Shown here piece by piece: positions 1-10,783 of a DNA stretch of 64,000 bases. A program made the translations under genes and the position numbers. The stretch is taken from positions 274,381,655 to 274,445,654 of the forward strand of contig CM061141.1 of NCBI GenBank assembly GCA_030789695.1, given 5' to 3'. The stretch comes from Scilla litardierei. Taxonomy: Eukaryota > Streptophyta > Magnoliopsida > Asparagales > Asparagaceae. The notes under the pieces were generated by a model. It was not told where the DNA came from, made no database searches, and was given only the letters and a program-made list of their open reading frames with translations. Every line of letters begins with the position of its first letter. The first letter of the stretch is position 1.

Positions 1-1336
1 CGACCTAGTTTTATGCGATAAAATTTTTTTTATGAAGGCTTTAAATTTTAATCTTTAATTTTAAGTGTTAAAATTTAGATTTGCATGTTTGTATTATATA
101 GATAATTTTTAAAACTTGCAAATACCTTTTATATGTCACTAAAAATGAAACTTTCTTTTATGCCGATAAAGTTAGTTGCTTCATTTCATGTTGTATAATG
201 TATACACAAACCTTGTTAGGTTAGCCATTAAAACATGATAGTGACATGTTATGTTTGATAAAACAAAACAACATTGAACCTAATACCTGATTAGGGTAGT
301 CCCTTTGTTTGGAAATCATTTCATTAAAATGTTTAAATAATGATTTTCACAAAAGACAAAAATGTTGAATTGTTTTATTAAAAACCTAATAAGATTTGGG
401 TAGTAAGTTGAACGTAGAACCTTATAGTTGATAAGGACTTAATAAAAGATGTTCAACCAATCTGAAAAATTTTGAATTTTAGGATCCACTAGTTGATAAG
501 GATTAACTAGTTCTTTTAAATAAAAGCCATTTAGTTGTTTGGAAAACATAAGATTGATGACAACTCCTTCAATGGATCATGATGTTGGTCAATGTGCTTG
601 GCTAAAGTTTTTGGACCAACCTAGCTAGACTGGGTAACAAGTGGTCCTGGCTTAGTCAATTCCCTGGCTGCGTCCGCTGGACCGCAAGGAGTCGATTCAT
701 GACTATGTAAGTCCATCGACTATACCTAAGTCAATACGATAATAATCTTGTTCAAGATAAATCGTAGCCCTCCTTGTTTTAGGAGTTGGCAACTGTAAGA
801 AACATGTTCCGGTTGTTGAGCTACACTCAAGCCGTGACATGTCAATCTTATAGAAACCGATTTCTTGATTGACATCTTAACCTGACTGAAACCGTTGTCT
901 CATCCCTCGAGCTTCGGCGTAAGTCTAACCAAGAATGTAGTCTAAGACCTGACCCAAACCGGCGCGTCGTGCATACACCGAGCAAAGGGGCAAGTCAGGC
1001 TAGACACGAAAACAAGGGTCCGACTAGGCTAGCCATTGTGATCCGGATGAGCACACTCATGATCACAAATGACTAGGGGTAAAAATCGATAGGGAATCAT
1101 AGTAAATATGATTGACGACGAGTTCGTCTACCGACTGCAGAGTCGGACAACTTGTTGAGATACACTCAAGGTTGTCAGACTCACGGTAGTCGGATCCCTC
1201 TCTCACAAATATTATTTTATAATAAATTGTTTATTATTATGGCTTTAAATAAATTTAGTGGGAGAATATAGTTTTATTAAAACCATTAAAACTATACTAC
1301 GAACATATACTAACTAAAGTATCTATAAAATACAGA
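1..1336 (+). other. Untranslated leader of the gag-only Copia element
   Basis: AT-rich and stop-rich sequence between the missing 5' LTR and gag. No ORF is convincing. It should follow the primer binding site, which lies left of base 1. A purine-rich GTGGGAGAATATAG occurs near 1260. I see no other feature. Confidence 0.6.
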
Positions 1337-2161
1337 ATGGATTCGGGACTTAGATACATGGTTGAGAAGAACGTGCTGGATGGAACGAACTACAAAGACT
1401 GGCTTAGGAACATCAAGTTGGTCCTTTCCCTAGCCGGAATAGGATACGTACTGTTCGAGGACGCTCCAGATAAGCCGGATGAAGATTCGACCCACGAGGA
1501 AAAGGAAGCCTACAAATTGTACCAGAGGGATGCAGAGAAGGCCAGGTGCCTTACTCTGGCTTCGATGACCAACGAGTTGCAGAGGAAGCATGAACATATG
1601 GATGTTCAAAGCATGCTCCTCAACGCACAAGAGTTGTATGGCAAGCGATCAAGAGCTGCCAAGTTCGAGGCCACTAGCAACCTCTGGGGCACCAAGATGG
1701 GGACGGAACCCGTACAGGATCATGTTATCAAGATGATCGGGTACGTAGAGGACGCCGCCCAGTTAGGATTTATCCTGGACAATGAGATGTCCACGGACCT
1801 TATCCTAAAGTCTTTGACTCCTGATTTCAAGCCTTTTATAACTGGCTTTATAATGAACAGCCTTGAGACGGATCTTCCGGGTCTCCTCAATATGCTCCGG
1901 CAGTTTGAGGAGATTCATAAGAAGCCGGCTGCACTGGTTGTTGGCTCTGCTACTTCCGACCAGCCGAAAGGCAAAGGGAAGAAGAGGCAGGTCCCACAAC
2001 CTGCGAAGGCTAAGAATGGGAAGAAAAAGAACAAAGGGGCCCCGTCGAAATCTGAGTGCTTCCATTGCCACAAGATTGGCCACTGGAAGAGGAACTGCAA
2101 GATCTATCTTGCAGAGAAGAAGAAGGGGCATACTGATGCCTCTACCTCAGGTACAAATTAA
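1337..2161 (+). CDS. gag: Copia-type Gag polyprotein, intact
   Basis: A 274-residue ORF starting at ATG 1337. Residues 14-200 read as the UBN2-type Copia Gag fold: an N-terminal LDGTNYKDWL motif, then repeated amphipathic helices including HVIKMIGYVEDA. Residues 210-240 are very basic (KGKGKKR, KNGKKKNKG). A retroviral zinc knuckle CX2CX4HX4C occupies residues 241-254 (C241, C244, H249, C254). Gag forms the particle and packages RNA. The ORF ends in a Lys-rich tail with TAA and does not run into a protease, so no DSG motif follows. There is no frameshift or internal stop, unlike most coding sequence in the window. Assignment as Gag is firm; activity is unknown. Confidence 0.9.
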   Translation: MDSGLRYMVEKNVLDGTNYKDWLRNIKLVLSLAGIGYVLFEDAPDKPDEDSTHEEKEAYKLYQRDAEKARCLTLASMTNELQRKHEHMDVQSMLLNAQELYGKRSRAAKFEATSNLWGTKMGTEPVQDHVIKMIGYVEDAAQLGFILDNEMSTDLILKSLTPDFKPFITGFIMNSLETDLPGLLNMLRQFEEIHKKPAALVVGSATSDQPKGKGKKRQVPQPAKAKNGKKKNKGAPSKSECFHCHKIGHWKRNCKIYLAEKKKGHTDASTSGTN

Positions 2162-3400
2162 AATTCAATTAAATGCAATCATTTCCATTCATATAGTATG
2201 AGACACTTATAGACATCTTTGTACTGTATACAGGTGGCTGATAAGAACTGGAGATTAGAGAAGCACGGAGATCGGTCGGCAATTAAAGCAACAGTTGCTG
2301 CTGGGACCGCTCAAAGACTTCTGGAGACGCTGATCGTGATGGAGATGATATTTTTCTTATTTGAATAAAATGTATCATCCTTAAAGATCGAAAACAATGA
2401 ATGAGTGCTTTGCACTCAAAGTTTATTTTTGATAAACAAATTAAGGTTCCTTTTATGAACCCGTTGTTTTGGAATGAATGTCTCGATTGTTGCAATTGAA
2501 ATTGAATTGGCTCAAATTCTGTGGATGTGACTTTTCTGTGATGGTTGCGTATATTTTCGAATAATGATGTATAGCTTCGATAATATTGATTTTGAAGCTG
2601 ACTAAATGTCTGAAGTCAATCAGTAGTTAAGTATAGGTTCCAGGGGGCGTATAAATTGTGTGCAATCACAATAAATACGCATATCAATATTAACTCGTGA
2701 TTAACTGCATTTAGTTATTAAAAGAGTTAATACTAAATGTGGTTAAAGGAATAAGTACAGTATAGGACGTTTTGATTGAACGAGTCAATGTCAAGTTTCC
2801 TTAAAACGATCTTGACTTGACTCATTCGTCAAACCGAATCTGACACTTGTGCATTCCATCTAAGGCACTTACCAAATGGTTATATTTTGCACATAAACCT
2901 AAATATGATTTAGATATTATGTTAAAGAAATTTGACCAGGTAATTCTTAAAGTCAGTGGGAGCGAGCTCATATACTTAGTTCCGTTTTTCGGACTAAGTA
3001 AAAAGGATTTTTCACTTTAATGAATCTTCTATATAAATCATTAAGTCAAAATTGTTTTGATTTAATAGTATATATAGAGACTTAGGGCGTCAAATGTGTA
3101 CTTGACATATTGACACAATAAAGTGGAGTGAGCTAGAACTGACTTACGGAAATGTAAGACCCCACATCTAAATAGTATAAGCTAACTGTTAGCTATACAA
3201 AGTTAGGAAAATTGATCCAGATCATTTTTCCAAAGGATCAACCCTGTGTGATCAAGAGATGTAATTTCAATCCATTAAAGTTCGTTGTAGATACTTATTA
3301 GTAGAACCATTCTTAGGTTTGCCATATCAAATGTCAAAGTGACTGATATGCTATAACGGCATGAGATACCGAGATAAATAGCCTAAGTGCAAGTGGGAGA
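2162..3400 (+). other. Non-coding internal region after gag, ending in polypurine tract
   Basis: No protease, integrase or RT motif is visible in any frame. The last bases before the LTR, 3388-3400, are purine-rich (AAGTGGGAGA) and suit a plus-strand primer. The rest is AT-rich and unassigned. Confidence 0.65.
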
Positions 3401-4699
3401 TGTAGGAAGATATATGCCCATAAGGCAATTTATCTTGATTATACGTCTTGTTCATACCGTATATGGTACGTATTATTCTAAGTATAAAATCGTTTGTATT
3501 AATATACTTGGATAATATCCATAGACTTAGAGTTAGGTCCTTACATATCTAGATGAGATCTCGATTATGAGTAAGTAAGGGACCGAATAGAAACGTAAGT
3601 CTAAAACGGTTCGTGATCATAGATGTGTCGAGAACTGGATATCGACACATCGGATAGATCACTGTGTCTTCGTCTTACCTTCGGGTAATGATGATCTCAT
3701 AGTCATTCGACTTGCTGAAGTCGGAGACGAGACACAGGTGCTCATTGGAGAATGAGTTCACTGAACGACCAAGTTAGAGTTATTAAATGGTTAACTTTAA
3801 TGATCTGTCTTCAATAACTCTAGGGTGATGATAGGTTAGTTGATCCTTAAGACCTGAAGTCATCTGTATAAACCTGTGAACGGACGGTGTAGCTTAGACC
3901 CATGATCTAGCTTCGAGGACCAGTCCTGATGAAAGATCTTAGGTTGGGTTGCACCAGAAGCTCTCTAGGTGAGTAAGTGACTAAGATGGGATTCGTCACT
4001 TCCATTAAAGGGAAGTTAGTGTTATAGGCTCAGTACGGTCTTTATGTTAATCCTCGGCCGGGGTACGTTGCAAGTAGTACAACGTGTATACAATAAAGAC
4101 CGCCGTATACTGACCAATGTTGTCTAATGGGGTTGACAGAAAACCATACCCTAGGCCAACATCAAACACAGTCTTGACGAAGGGATTTTAGCTAACAGAA
4201 TTCATCACTGACACAGCCAATGCAAACCCTATGATACTTTTGTCAAAGGGTCGATCACGTTATGATGACTCTGAAACAGGGACGACAGCTACTGCTCGTA
4301 GTGACCGTCGTCTAGGGGTTTCGAGCCCCAACCTGTAGTAAGGTCAGGCTGTAGGGTCTCACACCGAGTAGTACTCGTGTCTTAGTAATAGGAATATAGA
4401 ATAGAGAGAAATGTCATTTGATGATATTCACAAGTTAAGTTGTGAAAGTTAGTCGCAATAGCAATAGGGACATAACGTTGCATTAGATGCTAACTTTAAC
4501 TAAACGTGTTGTAAATTAGTTACGACGAATTTAGTAGGAACAAACTTGTTGGAAAGGGTTACCTGGATGACGGGATCGTCCCGGTCTAAACACAGGTTCA
4601 AACCGTGTCCAAATCGGAGCTCAAACGAGCCCAGAAACGCAGAAAGAGTTCAAGGGGAAGTGGGTTAGACCCACCGGGCCAAGAGGCCCATGTGCAAGG

Positions 4700-4935
4700 G
4701 CAAAACTGGGCGCATGGCCCGCTGCATTAGCGGGCGCGGCCCGCTGCAGCAGCGGGCGCGGCCCGCTGCATTAGCGGGCGCGGCCCGCTGCACAGCGGGC
4801 CCGCACCCGCTTGTGCAGCGGGCCAGCGCCCGCTGCTTGCAGCGGGCGCCGGCCCGCTGCAGCAGCGGGCGGGTGGCCCGCCCTTCCCCCCTTGGGCGGG
4901 CGCGCCCGCTAAGTCTAGCGGGCGCGCCCGCAACT
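4700..4935 (+). repeat. GC-rich palindrome array in LTR U3
   Basis: Repeats of GCCCGCTGCA followed by AGCGGGC, each a short hairpin with a 0-5 nt loop, about eight copies. The array lies about 320 bp upstream of the TATA box of this LTR and is rich in CpG and CHG sites. Confidence 0.85.
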
Positions 4936-5255
4936 TAAGTCAATTAGGGTTTTTTGAAACCCTAATGACGGCTACGAATTTTGAGAAATTGCTAAACTTT
5001 GAGCAATTGTTTGAGGGGTCAAACGAAGTCGAAATTCGTCGCCGTCAGTTCCTACGCGTTCACCATTCCAAGCTCTTCTGATTGATAGCTTGTTTGGTGT
5101 CTGAAGTTTAGTATGTGAGGAGAATTAATTCGTTAAAGTTTGACTTTGTGAAAGGCTAACTTTAAAATTGAAATTAAGCCAAATGGCTTAATTGTTTTTC
5201 TCTTCATGGGAATTGTCCCACATTGCCCGCAACGAGATGTTGAGTGCTCACTCCC

Positions 5256-5264
5256 TATATAAAT
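5256..5264 (+). promoter_or_regulatory. TATA box of the gag-only Copia 3' LTR
   Basis: TATATAAAT in CCCTATATAAATAGGG, the best core-promoter match in the LTR, with CT-rich sequence downstream as is usual for plant promoters. Confidence 0.6.
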
Positions 5265-5862
5265 AGGGGTGCACTCTCCTCGTTGAAAAACACACCAGTC
5301 AACGATCGGGTAGCTCCAAATTATTGAGCAAGCTCGGTCCGCGACTAAATCTCTCTCTCTACTTTCCTATTCTCTGGAGTAGTCCTAGCACGACTACGAA
5401 AGGGGTTTGGATCCGATCCGGACGTCTAAGACGCGTGTTTCTTCTCAAGTGAAACTTTCTACCGCGTGTGATCGGCTCGGAGGCGAAAGCGGCTCGGGCG
5501 GATCGGTGCGAGGGTGCGAGGCGGCTCAGGGAGATCGGGTCAACGCGGCTCGGCTACGATGAGCTTCTCAAGACGGTGCGGTACATCTTGCCTGCTCCAG
5601 GGCCAAGATTCCGGGTATGTGGTTAAGCGTTTTAGCGTAATTTTAATTAGTCGCTTAGTGTAGATCCTTCTTGGAGTGGTCAGACCCACTCCAAGTCGGC
5701 ATAGATCGGGCTGGGTTCTGGTTCCCCAGAGCCTAGCTAAATTGTTTAGCTAGTGTAGAAATTAAGATTTCTGTTTTTCCGCTGCGCCTATGTGCCTCCG
5801 TGGTCCGTCCGACTTAGGACGGATACGGATCCGAGCTCTGGGGGTCCGCCAAAACCCCAACA

Positions 5863-6084
5863 AAGAACAGGCACACGACAATGACTCTGATGATGAAGTT
5901 CCGCTTGTTCAAAGGCGAAAGAAACTTAAAGAGTTGGCTACTGGCAAAAACGAAAGCCTCTGGTTCTTCATTGAGTCACCCTGCTGGCCTCAAGGCTCCT
6001 TAAAGCTCACCGTCTGCATTTCCTGGAACCCTGCAAACTCCGGCACCACATGCAAACAGCGCATGCTAGAGATCGGTAAAATAA
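5863..6084 (+). pseudogene. Array unit U0: 3' end of the coiled-coil ORF
   Basis: Begins at the AAGAACAGGCACACGAC segment, in the acidic patch, and runs through the basic RRKKLKE patch to the TAA at 6082-6084. Upstream codons are displaced beyond the window by the gag-only Copia element. Extra bases (GGCAAAAACG; CCTTAAAGC introduces a stop in the ORF frame) break it. The unit spacer follows at 6085 and is itself split by the solo LTR at 6241. Confidence 0.85.
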
Positions 6085-6457
6085 ATGCTGCAAACAGCGC
6101 ACACAAGCGTTGTATAGGACTAACATAGAGTTTCTCTGTTGAATTGTGTACAAAAATTAACAAGTTGGAAGAAATCAGCAGTGAAGACTCACAGTTCCCT
6201 TTGCACTGCTCTTTTTGCACTGCTCTTCCTCAGTTCTATTTGTAGGGATCATCTAACCCTTGCAATACTAACAACACACACTAGAGGGGGGGGGGGGGGG
6301 GTGAATAGTGTAATGACAATAAAATTGTCCAAATAAAATTTAACTTGCAAATGCGGAATTATAAATGCAAGAAGAAATTAAATGGCACAATCAATCCAAA
6401 CGCAAACACAAAGAATTACACTGGTTCCCCAAACTTGGGTACATCCAGCCACACCAA

Positions 6458-6741
6458 TATTCACTATATTCCCACATAGAGAAGTGAATACAAATCCCAC
6501 AAATAGATACCCCACAAAGAGGATTTATGCCCTACACAAGGACCCAACCAATCCTACACAAGGATCAAGATTCCCACACAGAGAATCACTAACTCCCACT
6601 CAGAGAATTAGGGTTAGTGCTACACTAGGACACTAAACTCCCACAAAGAGAGTTACTCCCACAAAGAGAGTATCCTAAGTCCCACAATGAGACAACCTCC
6701 CACAAAGAGAGAAAGTCCTAATCCCACAAAGAGAAATAGGA
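6458..6741 (-). repeat. String of about 12 short hairpins with a recurring loop
   Basis: On the plus strand, many copies of a 9-nt loop CCACAAAGA (or close variants) are each bracketed by a different complementary stem: GATTC/GAATC (6569-6587), AACTC/GAGTT (6636-6654), TACTC/GAGTA (6654-6672), CTC/GAG (6697-6711); also TCCTA/TAGGA (6716-6741). ATCCT/AGGAT has an ACACA loop (6551-6565). In LTR orientation this lies downstream of the TATA box, so it would be in the 5' leader RNA. Confidence 0.8.
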
Positions 6742-7020
6742 AAACAATTTACACCTTGTAAAGTAAATACTCTTACCTATGCCTTGAGATGCTTACTCAT
6801 GAATGAATGCAAGGCATGGAAGAGGATCTCCAAGTGTTGGAATATGCTTGAGAGCACTTGGATGATTTCCCTTGAGCTGGACTTCAATGCATGAAGACAG
6901 ATGAATGCTCAATAGAGGGAAATGAGGGAGCTTGAGAGTGGCTTATTGATCTCTTGAGATTTTTCTATAGAGTCAAGAGTTTATCAAATGTTGTCAAGAG
7001 TTCTCAAGAATGGCATCACA

Positions 7021-7033
7021 CTCATATATATAG
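7021..7033 (-). promoter_or_regulatory. TATA box of the solo LTR
   Basis: CTATATATATGAG on the minus strand, just downstream (in LTR sense) of the CAGTCGACTG array. Confidence 0.6.
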
Positions 7034-7083
7034 GAATCCTATATCAAGCCCAAAAACCCAAAGACACAGCCAGAAAAACAAAT

Positions 7084-7640
7084 CTGCAACGGCTAGAAAC
7101 TGGGTGAAAACGACAGGAACAGTCGACTGATGATCATAAGACAGTCGACTGATCAACGGCTAGAAAATATCCAACGGCTATAATCTGAGCCAGGACAGTC
7201 GACTGACGAAGTCAATACAGTCGACTGACAAACAGGACAGGCGCCTGTTAATCCTTCAGCAGACGACTGCTGCAGGGGATGGATCGAAACAGAGAGCTGC
7301 ACTCTTTCTCCAATTCTTCACACAGGCGACTGGTGTTAATATTACAGTCGACTGTCAAATAGTCAGGCGACTGTATATTCTTCATCAGTCGACTACTGTA
7401 AAGTATGGAGAGAAGACAGAGAGATGCAGAGATTGCAATTACGCTAGACAGGTGACTGTTGACCAAATCTCAGGCGACTGTAAATGTACAGGCGACTGGG
7501 AACTGATTGACAGGCGACTATGCGTAAAGCTTAAGTTTAAGTCAATAGAAATGTTGACTTGAGCAGTGCATATCAGGCGACTGTAGAAGGATCTACAGGC
7601 GACTGGAAATCACTCAGTCGACTGTGTTTCCCTCAACAGA
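7084..7640 (-). repeat. Palindrome array CAGTCGACTG / CAGGCGACTG
   Basis: At least 15 irregularly spaced copies of CAGTCGACTG, CAGGCGACTG and near variants (AGACGACTG, CAGGCGCCTG). Most are perfect or near-perfect 10-bp palindromes around a CG. In LTR orientation they lie immediately upstream of the TATA box. Confidence 0.85.
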
Positions 7641-8125
7641 CGACTGACAGAAAGAGTGAACCTATTGGGTTGGATTCTATGATAATCCTAAGGTTCACTA
7701 TGATGGTTAAATGCATGAGCATGAATGAGTAAACCATCTAGCAAGGCATTACATCAACCCTAGACTCAAAAAGAAGAGAGAAAGCAATAAAGTAAATGAC
7801 ATGGATTACAATGCTTTCAAAAAGAGTCTAAGTCTTCAATCTTCATGCCTTGATTGCTCTTCATCATCTCCAAGCTTTGGCACTCCTTGAGTCCAAACAT
7901 TTGCCCTTCTTCACATGATGTCCATCCTTACACCAAGTGATTAGTCTCCAAGAAAGATACCCTTGAAATAAACTGAGAGACTAAAACATAAGATTCATTA
8001 GCGACAACATAATGTTGTGATCATCATCAAAATAAGATTGGTATGGAACACCAATACTCAACACTATTTGCTGTGCTCTCTCTACACTGCTCTTTCTCTT
8101 TGCACTGTTCTTTCTTGGTTCCTCC

Positions 8126-9107
8126 ATGGCGCTTGAGACTGAAAACAACATGGAAGAAGACCATGGCCTCAGGGCTAGAATTACAGAGCTCGAGCACATG
8201 CTAGAGGAGAGGAAACAGAGCCGTGCTCTGCTCGAGTCGGAGTTCGTGCTGGAGAAGCTCGTCGCAAGCCAAGAAGCCAGCATGTACCAAGGAGACTGTC
8301 TAATTCTCAGACATCAGTTGACAATTTTGGAGCGAGAACGCAACACTCTGAGAGAGAGGGGGCTCAAGGACCAAGTTCGGGCAGAGGAGATGCGAAAAAA
8401 GGAGAGGGAGTTCGAGGAGAATTTGATTGATCTGCAATGTGCAAAGAAACGGGTGCATGACGAAGTTCTTGAATGGAAGCAGAAGTACGGGCAGGTGGAG
8501 GCTCGTGCGCTGCAGTTTTTTTGATGAAAAGAAGAAGGTCGTGGATGATGTTCATGGATTAAAGGAGAAGAACGCGGCGTGGGAGGTTCGATTTTTGAGG
8601 CTTGTGGAGGTAATTGAGGAATTTAAAGAAGCTTCTGTTGAAATCGAAGAGAATAAACGAGATGTTGGGCATGCTGTGACAATGATAGAGGGTGTTTGTG
8701 AATGGATGAATAAGCATGGGGAGGCAGATGCTTGAGCGTCGAATATTGCAGGAGACTTTGCAGGTCTCATTGAGAAGGAGAGGATGGAGAGGGAGTCCAA
8801 GGATAAGACGCAAGCTCAGGTTAAGTGCAAGGATCTAGAGCCTCCAACATCAAGGCTTGTTGAGGAAAATTCTCGTCTGGGAGGGAAAGGACAGTCACAC
8901 GGCAATGAATCTGATTTTGAAGTTCCACTTGTTCAAATGCGAAAGAAACTTAAAGAGGTCGCTACCGGCAAAACGAAAGCCTCTGGTTCTTCATTGAGTC
9001 ACACTGCTGGCCTCAAGGCTCCTTCAAGCTCACCGTCTGCTTTTCCTGGAACCCTGCAAACTCCGGCACCACCTGCAAACATCGCATGCAAGAGATCGGT
9101 AAAATAA
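8126..9107 (+). pseudogene. Array unit U1: coiled-coil ORF, frameshift and nonsense
   Basis: Full-length unit from ATG 8126 to TAA 9105-9107. An extra T in the run at about 8515-8522 shifts the frame after codon 132. A TGA near 8733 (CGA to TGA in GCTCGAGCG) stops the second segment. The last segment is open to the normal C-terminus ending KRSVK. Its spacer upstream is split by the solo LTR. Unknown family; heptad-type charged helices with an acidic then basic patch near the C-terminus. Confidence 0.85.
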
Positions 9108-9322
9108 ATGTTGCAAACAGCGCACGCTATCGTTGTATAGGACTAACGTAGAGTTTGTCTCTGTTGAATTGTGTACAAAAATTAACAAGTTGGAAGAAAT
9201 ATGTAGTGAAGACTCACAGTTCCCTTTGCACTGCTCTTTTTGCAATGCTCTTCCTCAGTTCTATTTGCCGTGCTCTCTCTGCACTGCTCTTTCTCTTTGG
9301 ACTATTTTTTCTTGGTTCCTCC
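9108..9322 (+). other. Representative unit spacer, pyrimidine-rich
   Basis: 215 bp between the stop of U1 and the ATG of U2; spacers elsewhere are 203-215 bp. The second half is CT-rich with repeated TGCACTGCTCTTT motifs. The spacer is open in frame with the downstream ATG from a TAG near 9151 (about 56 codons, Leu/Phe/Ala-rich) but contains no in-frame ATG, so I keep the ATG as start and read it as promoter/5'-UTR. No clear TATA box. Confidence 0.6.
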
Positions 9323-10232
9323 ATGGCGCTTGAGACAGAAAAAACCATGGAAGAAGACCATGGCCTCATGACCAGAATTGCAGAGCTCGAGCACATGATA
9401 GAGGAGAAGAAACAGAGCCGTGCTCTGCTCGAGTCGGAGTTCGTGCTGGCGAAGCTCGTCGCAAGCCAAGAAGCCATCAGGTATCATTGAGACTGTCTAA
9501 CTCTCAGACATCAGGTGACAATTTTGGAGCGAGAACGCAACACTCTGAGAGAGAGGGGGCTCAAGGACCACGTTCGGGCAGAGGAGATGCAGAAAAAGGA
9601 GAGGGAGTTCGACGAGAAGTTGATTGATCTGCAATGTGCAAAGACACGGGTGCATGACGAAGTTCTTGAATGGAAGCAGAAGTACGGGCAGGTGGAGGCT
9701 CGTGCGCTGCAGTTTTTTGATGAAAAGAAGAAGTTCGTGGATGAGGTTCGTGGATTAAAGGAGAAGAACGCGACGTTGGAGGTTAGATTATTGAGGCTTG
9801 TGGAGGTAATTGAGGAACATAAAGAAGATTCTGTTGAAATCGAAGAGAATAAATGAGATCTTGGGCATGCTGTGACAATAATAGAGGGTGTTCGCGAATG
9901 GATGAATAAGCAAGGGGAGGCAGAGGCTCGAGCGTCGAATATTGCTGGAGACTTTGCAGCTCTCATTGAGAAGGAGAGGATGGAGAGGGAGTCCAAGGAT
10001 AAGACGCAAGCTCAGGTTAAGTGCGAGGATCTGGAGCCTCCAACATCCAGGCTTGTTGAAGAAAATTCTCGTCTGGAAGGCAAAGAACAGACACACGGTA
10101 ATGACTCTGATGATGAAGTTTCGCTTGTTCAAAGGCGAAAGAAACTTAAAGAGGCTGCTACTGGCAAAACGAAAGCCTCTTGTTCTTTATTGAGTCACCC
10201 TGCTGGCCTCAAGTCTACTTCAAGTACACCGT
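9323..10232 (+). pseudogene. Array unit U2: two nonsense codons, 3' end replaced
   Basis: ATG 9323. No frameshift is seen up to the break. TGA at 9488-9490 and TGA at 9854-9856 (codon 178, CGA to TGA) interrupt one continuous frame. Homology to other units ends at about 10232, before the C-terminal codons, where unrelated AT-rich sequence begins. Confidence 0.85.
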
Positions 10233-10671
10233 TTTGGGTAAGTAATTTTAAAGAAAAATTAATGCTTCAAAAAAAGTTTTAAAGAAAAATTTCTTAAAAC
10301 GAGGTCCCTTCTCTACTTTTTTTGGGTAAGTAAAAAAAATAAAATAAAAAAACAAAAAAATAAAATAAAATAAAATAAAAAATAAAATAAAATAAAATAA
10401 AATAAAATAAAATAAAATAAAAACGAAAAAAGCAGAAGGTCCAAAAAGAAGGTCCATTCTCTTCACATGTATGTTAAATGTCCAAAAATTTTATTTACGG
10501 CGTATTAAAAAAGGTCCAAAAATCTGTGCATATATACATAAATGCATTTCCTTTTGCGGGACGCCTGTTGGCTGTAACACACAAAGCACATAGGGTATTT
10601 AATACGTAAGACATCACATTGATTTGCAGCAAGTCACATCAAGAACAAAAAAACTGTACCATGTGGACCAA
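10233..10671. other. Unrelated AT-rich filler with (AAAAT)n tract
   Basis: About 439 bp that replace roughly 168 bp of the unit (C-terminal codons and the first part of the spacer). Contains an AAAAT microsatellite (about 10335-10424), two copies of TTTGGGTAAGTAA (about 10233 and 10320) and repeated AGGTCC motifs. No terminal repeats or target duplication are seen. It looks like filler captured at a break. Confidence 0.6.
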
Positions 10672-10783
10672 AAATCAGTAGTGAAGACTCACAGTTCCCT
10701 TTGCACTGCTCTTCCTCAGTTCTCTTTGCCGTGTTCTCTCTGCACGACTCTTTCTCTTTGCAGTGTTTTTTCTCTGTTCCTCC

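Larger units (their letters stand above)
1..5862 (+). mobile_element. Gag-only Copia LTR retrotransposon (TR-GAG-like), 5' end outside window
   Basis: Visible parts are a long leader, one intact Copia-type gag, about 1.2 kb without pol, a purine tract and a complete 3' LTR that runs from TGTAGG to CCAACA. The right edge is fixed because array unit U0 resumes at 5863 exactly where other units read GGGAAAGAACAGG, so the element split a unit in that motif. The 5' LTR and the left target-site copy are outside the window. Having gag without pol matches the class of non-autonomous plant elements called TR-GAG, which need pol functions from elsewhere; that assignment is inference from structure. Confidence 0.8.
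3401..5862 (+). repeat. 3' LTR of the gag-only Copia element, 2462 bp
   Basis: Starts TGTAGG right after the purine tract and ends CCAACA at the junction with array unit U0. It contains a GC-rich hairpin array (4700-4935), a TATA box near 5256 and four strong hairpins between 5670 and 5823. It is unusually long for Copia. The short ORFs in its GC-rich part are not credible genes. Confidence 0.8.
6241..8063 (-). mobile_element. Solo LTR, Sirevirus-type, minus orientation, TSD CTATT
   Basis: Boundaries TGTAGG and CTCAACA, flanked by CTATT at 6236-6240 and 8064-8068. The flanks join to rebuild the normal unit spacer (TTCTATTTG then CTGTGCTCTC). It has no gag, pol, primer site or second LTR, so it is a solo LTR of 1823 bp left by LTR-LTR recombination. 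The CTAGAGGGGG...GTGAATAG signature near 6281 is shared with the other Sirevirus-type LTRs here. It contains a hairpin string (6458-6741), a TATA box and a palindrome array. Confidence 0.9.

Noticed and set aside
4690..4938. ORFs on both strands in GC-rich sequence
   Set aside because: They arise from the hairpin repeat in the LTR; low-complexity Arg/Ala/Pro product, no homology expected.
9155..9322. True start of the array protein at a TTG upstream of the ATG
   Set aside because: No ATG in this extension and its composition is that of a CT-rich spacer; kept only as a finding.
9511..9996. Antisense ORF of about 161 codons that stays open in several array units
   Set aside because: A shadow of the Glu/Lys/Leu-rich sense frame (few codons whose complement is a stop); Ser-rich product with no domain; it also recurs at 25893 and 45193 because the units are repeats.
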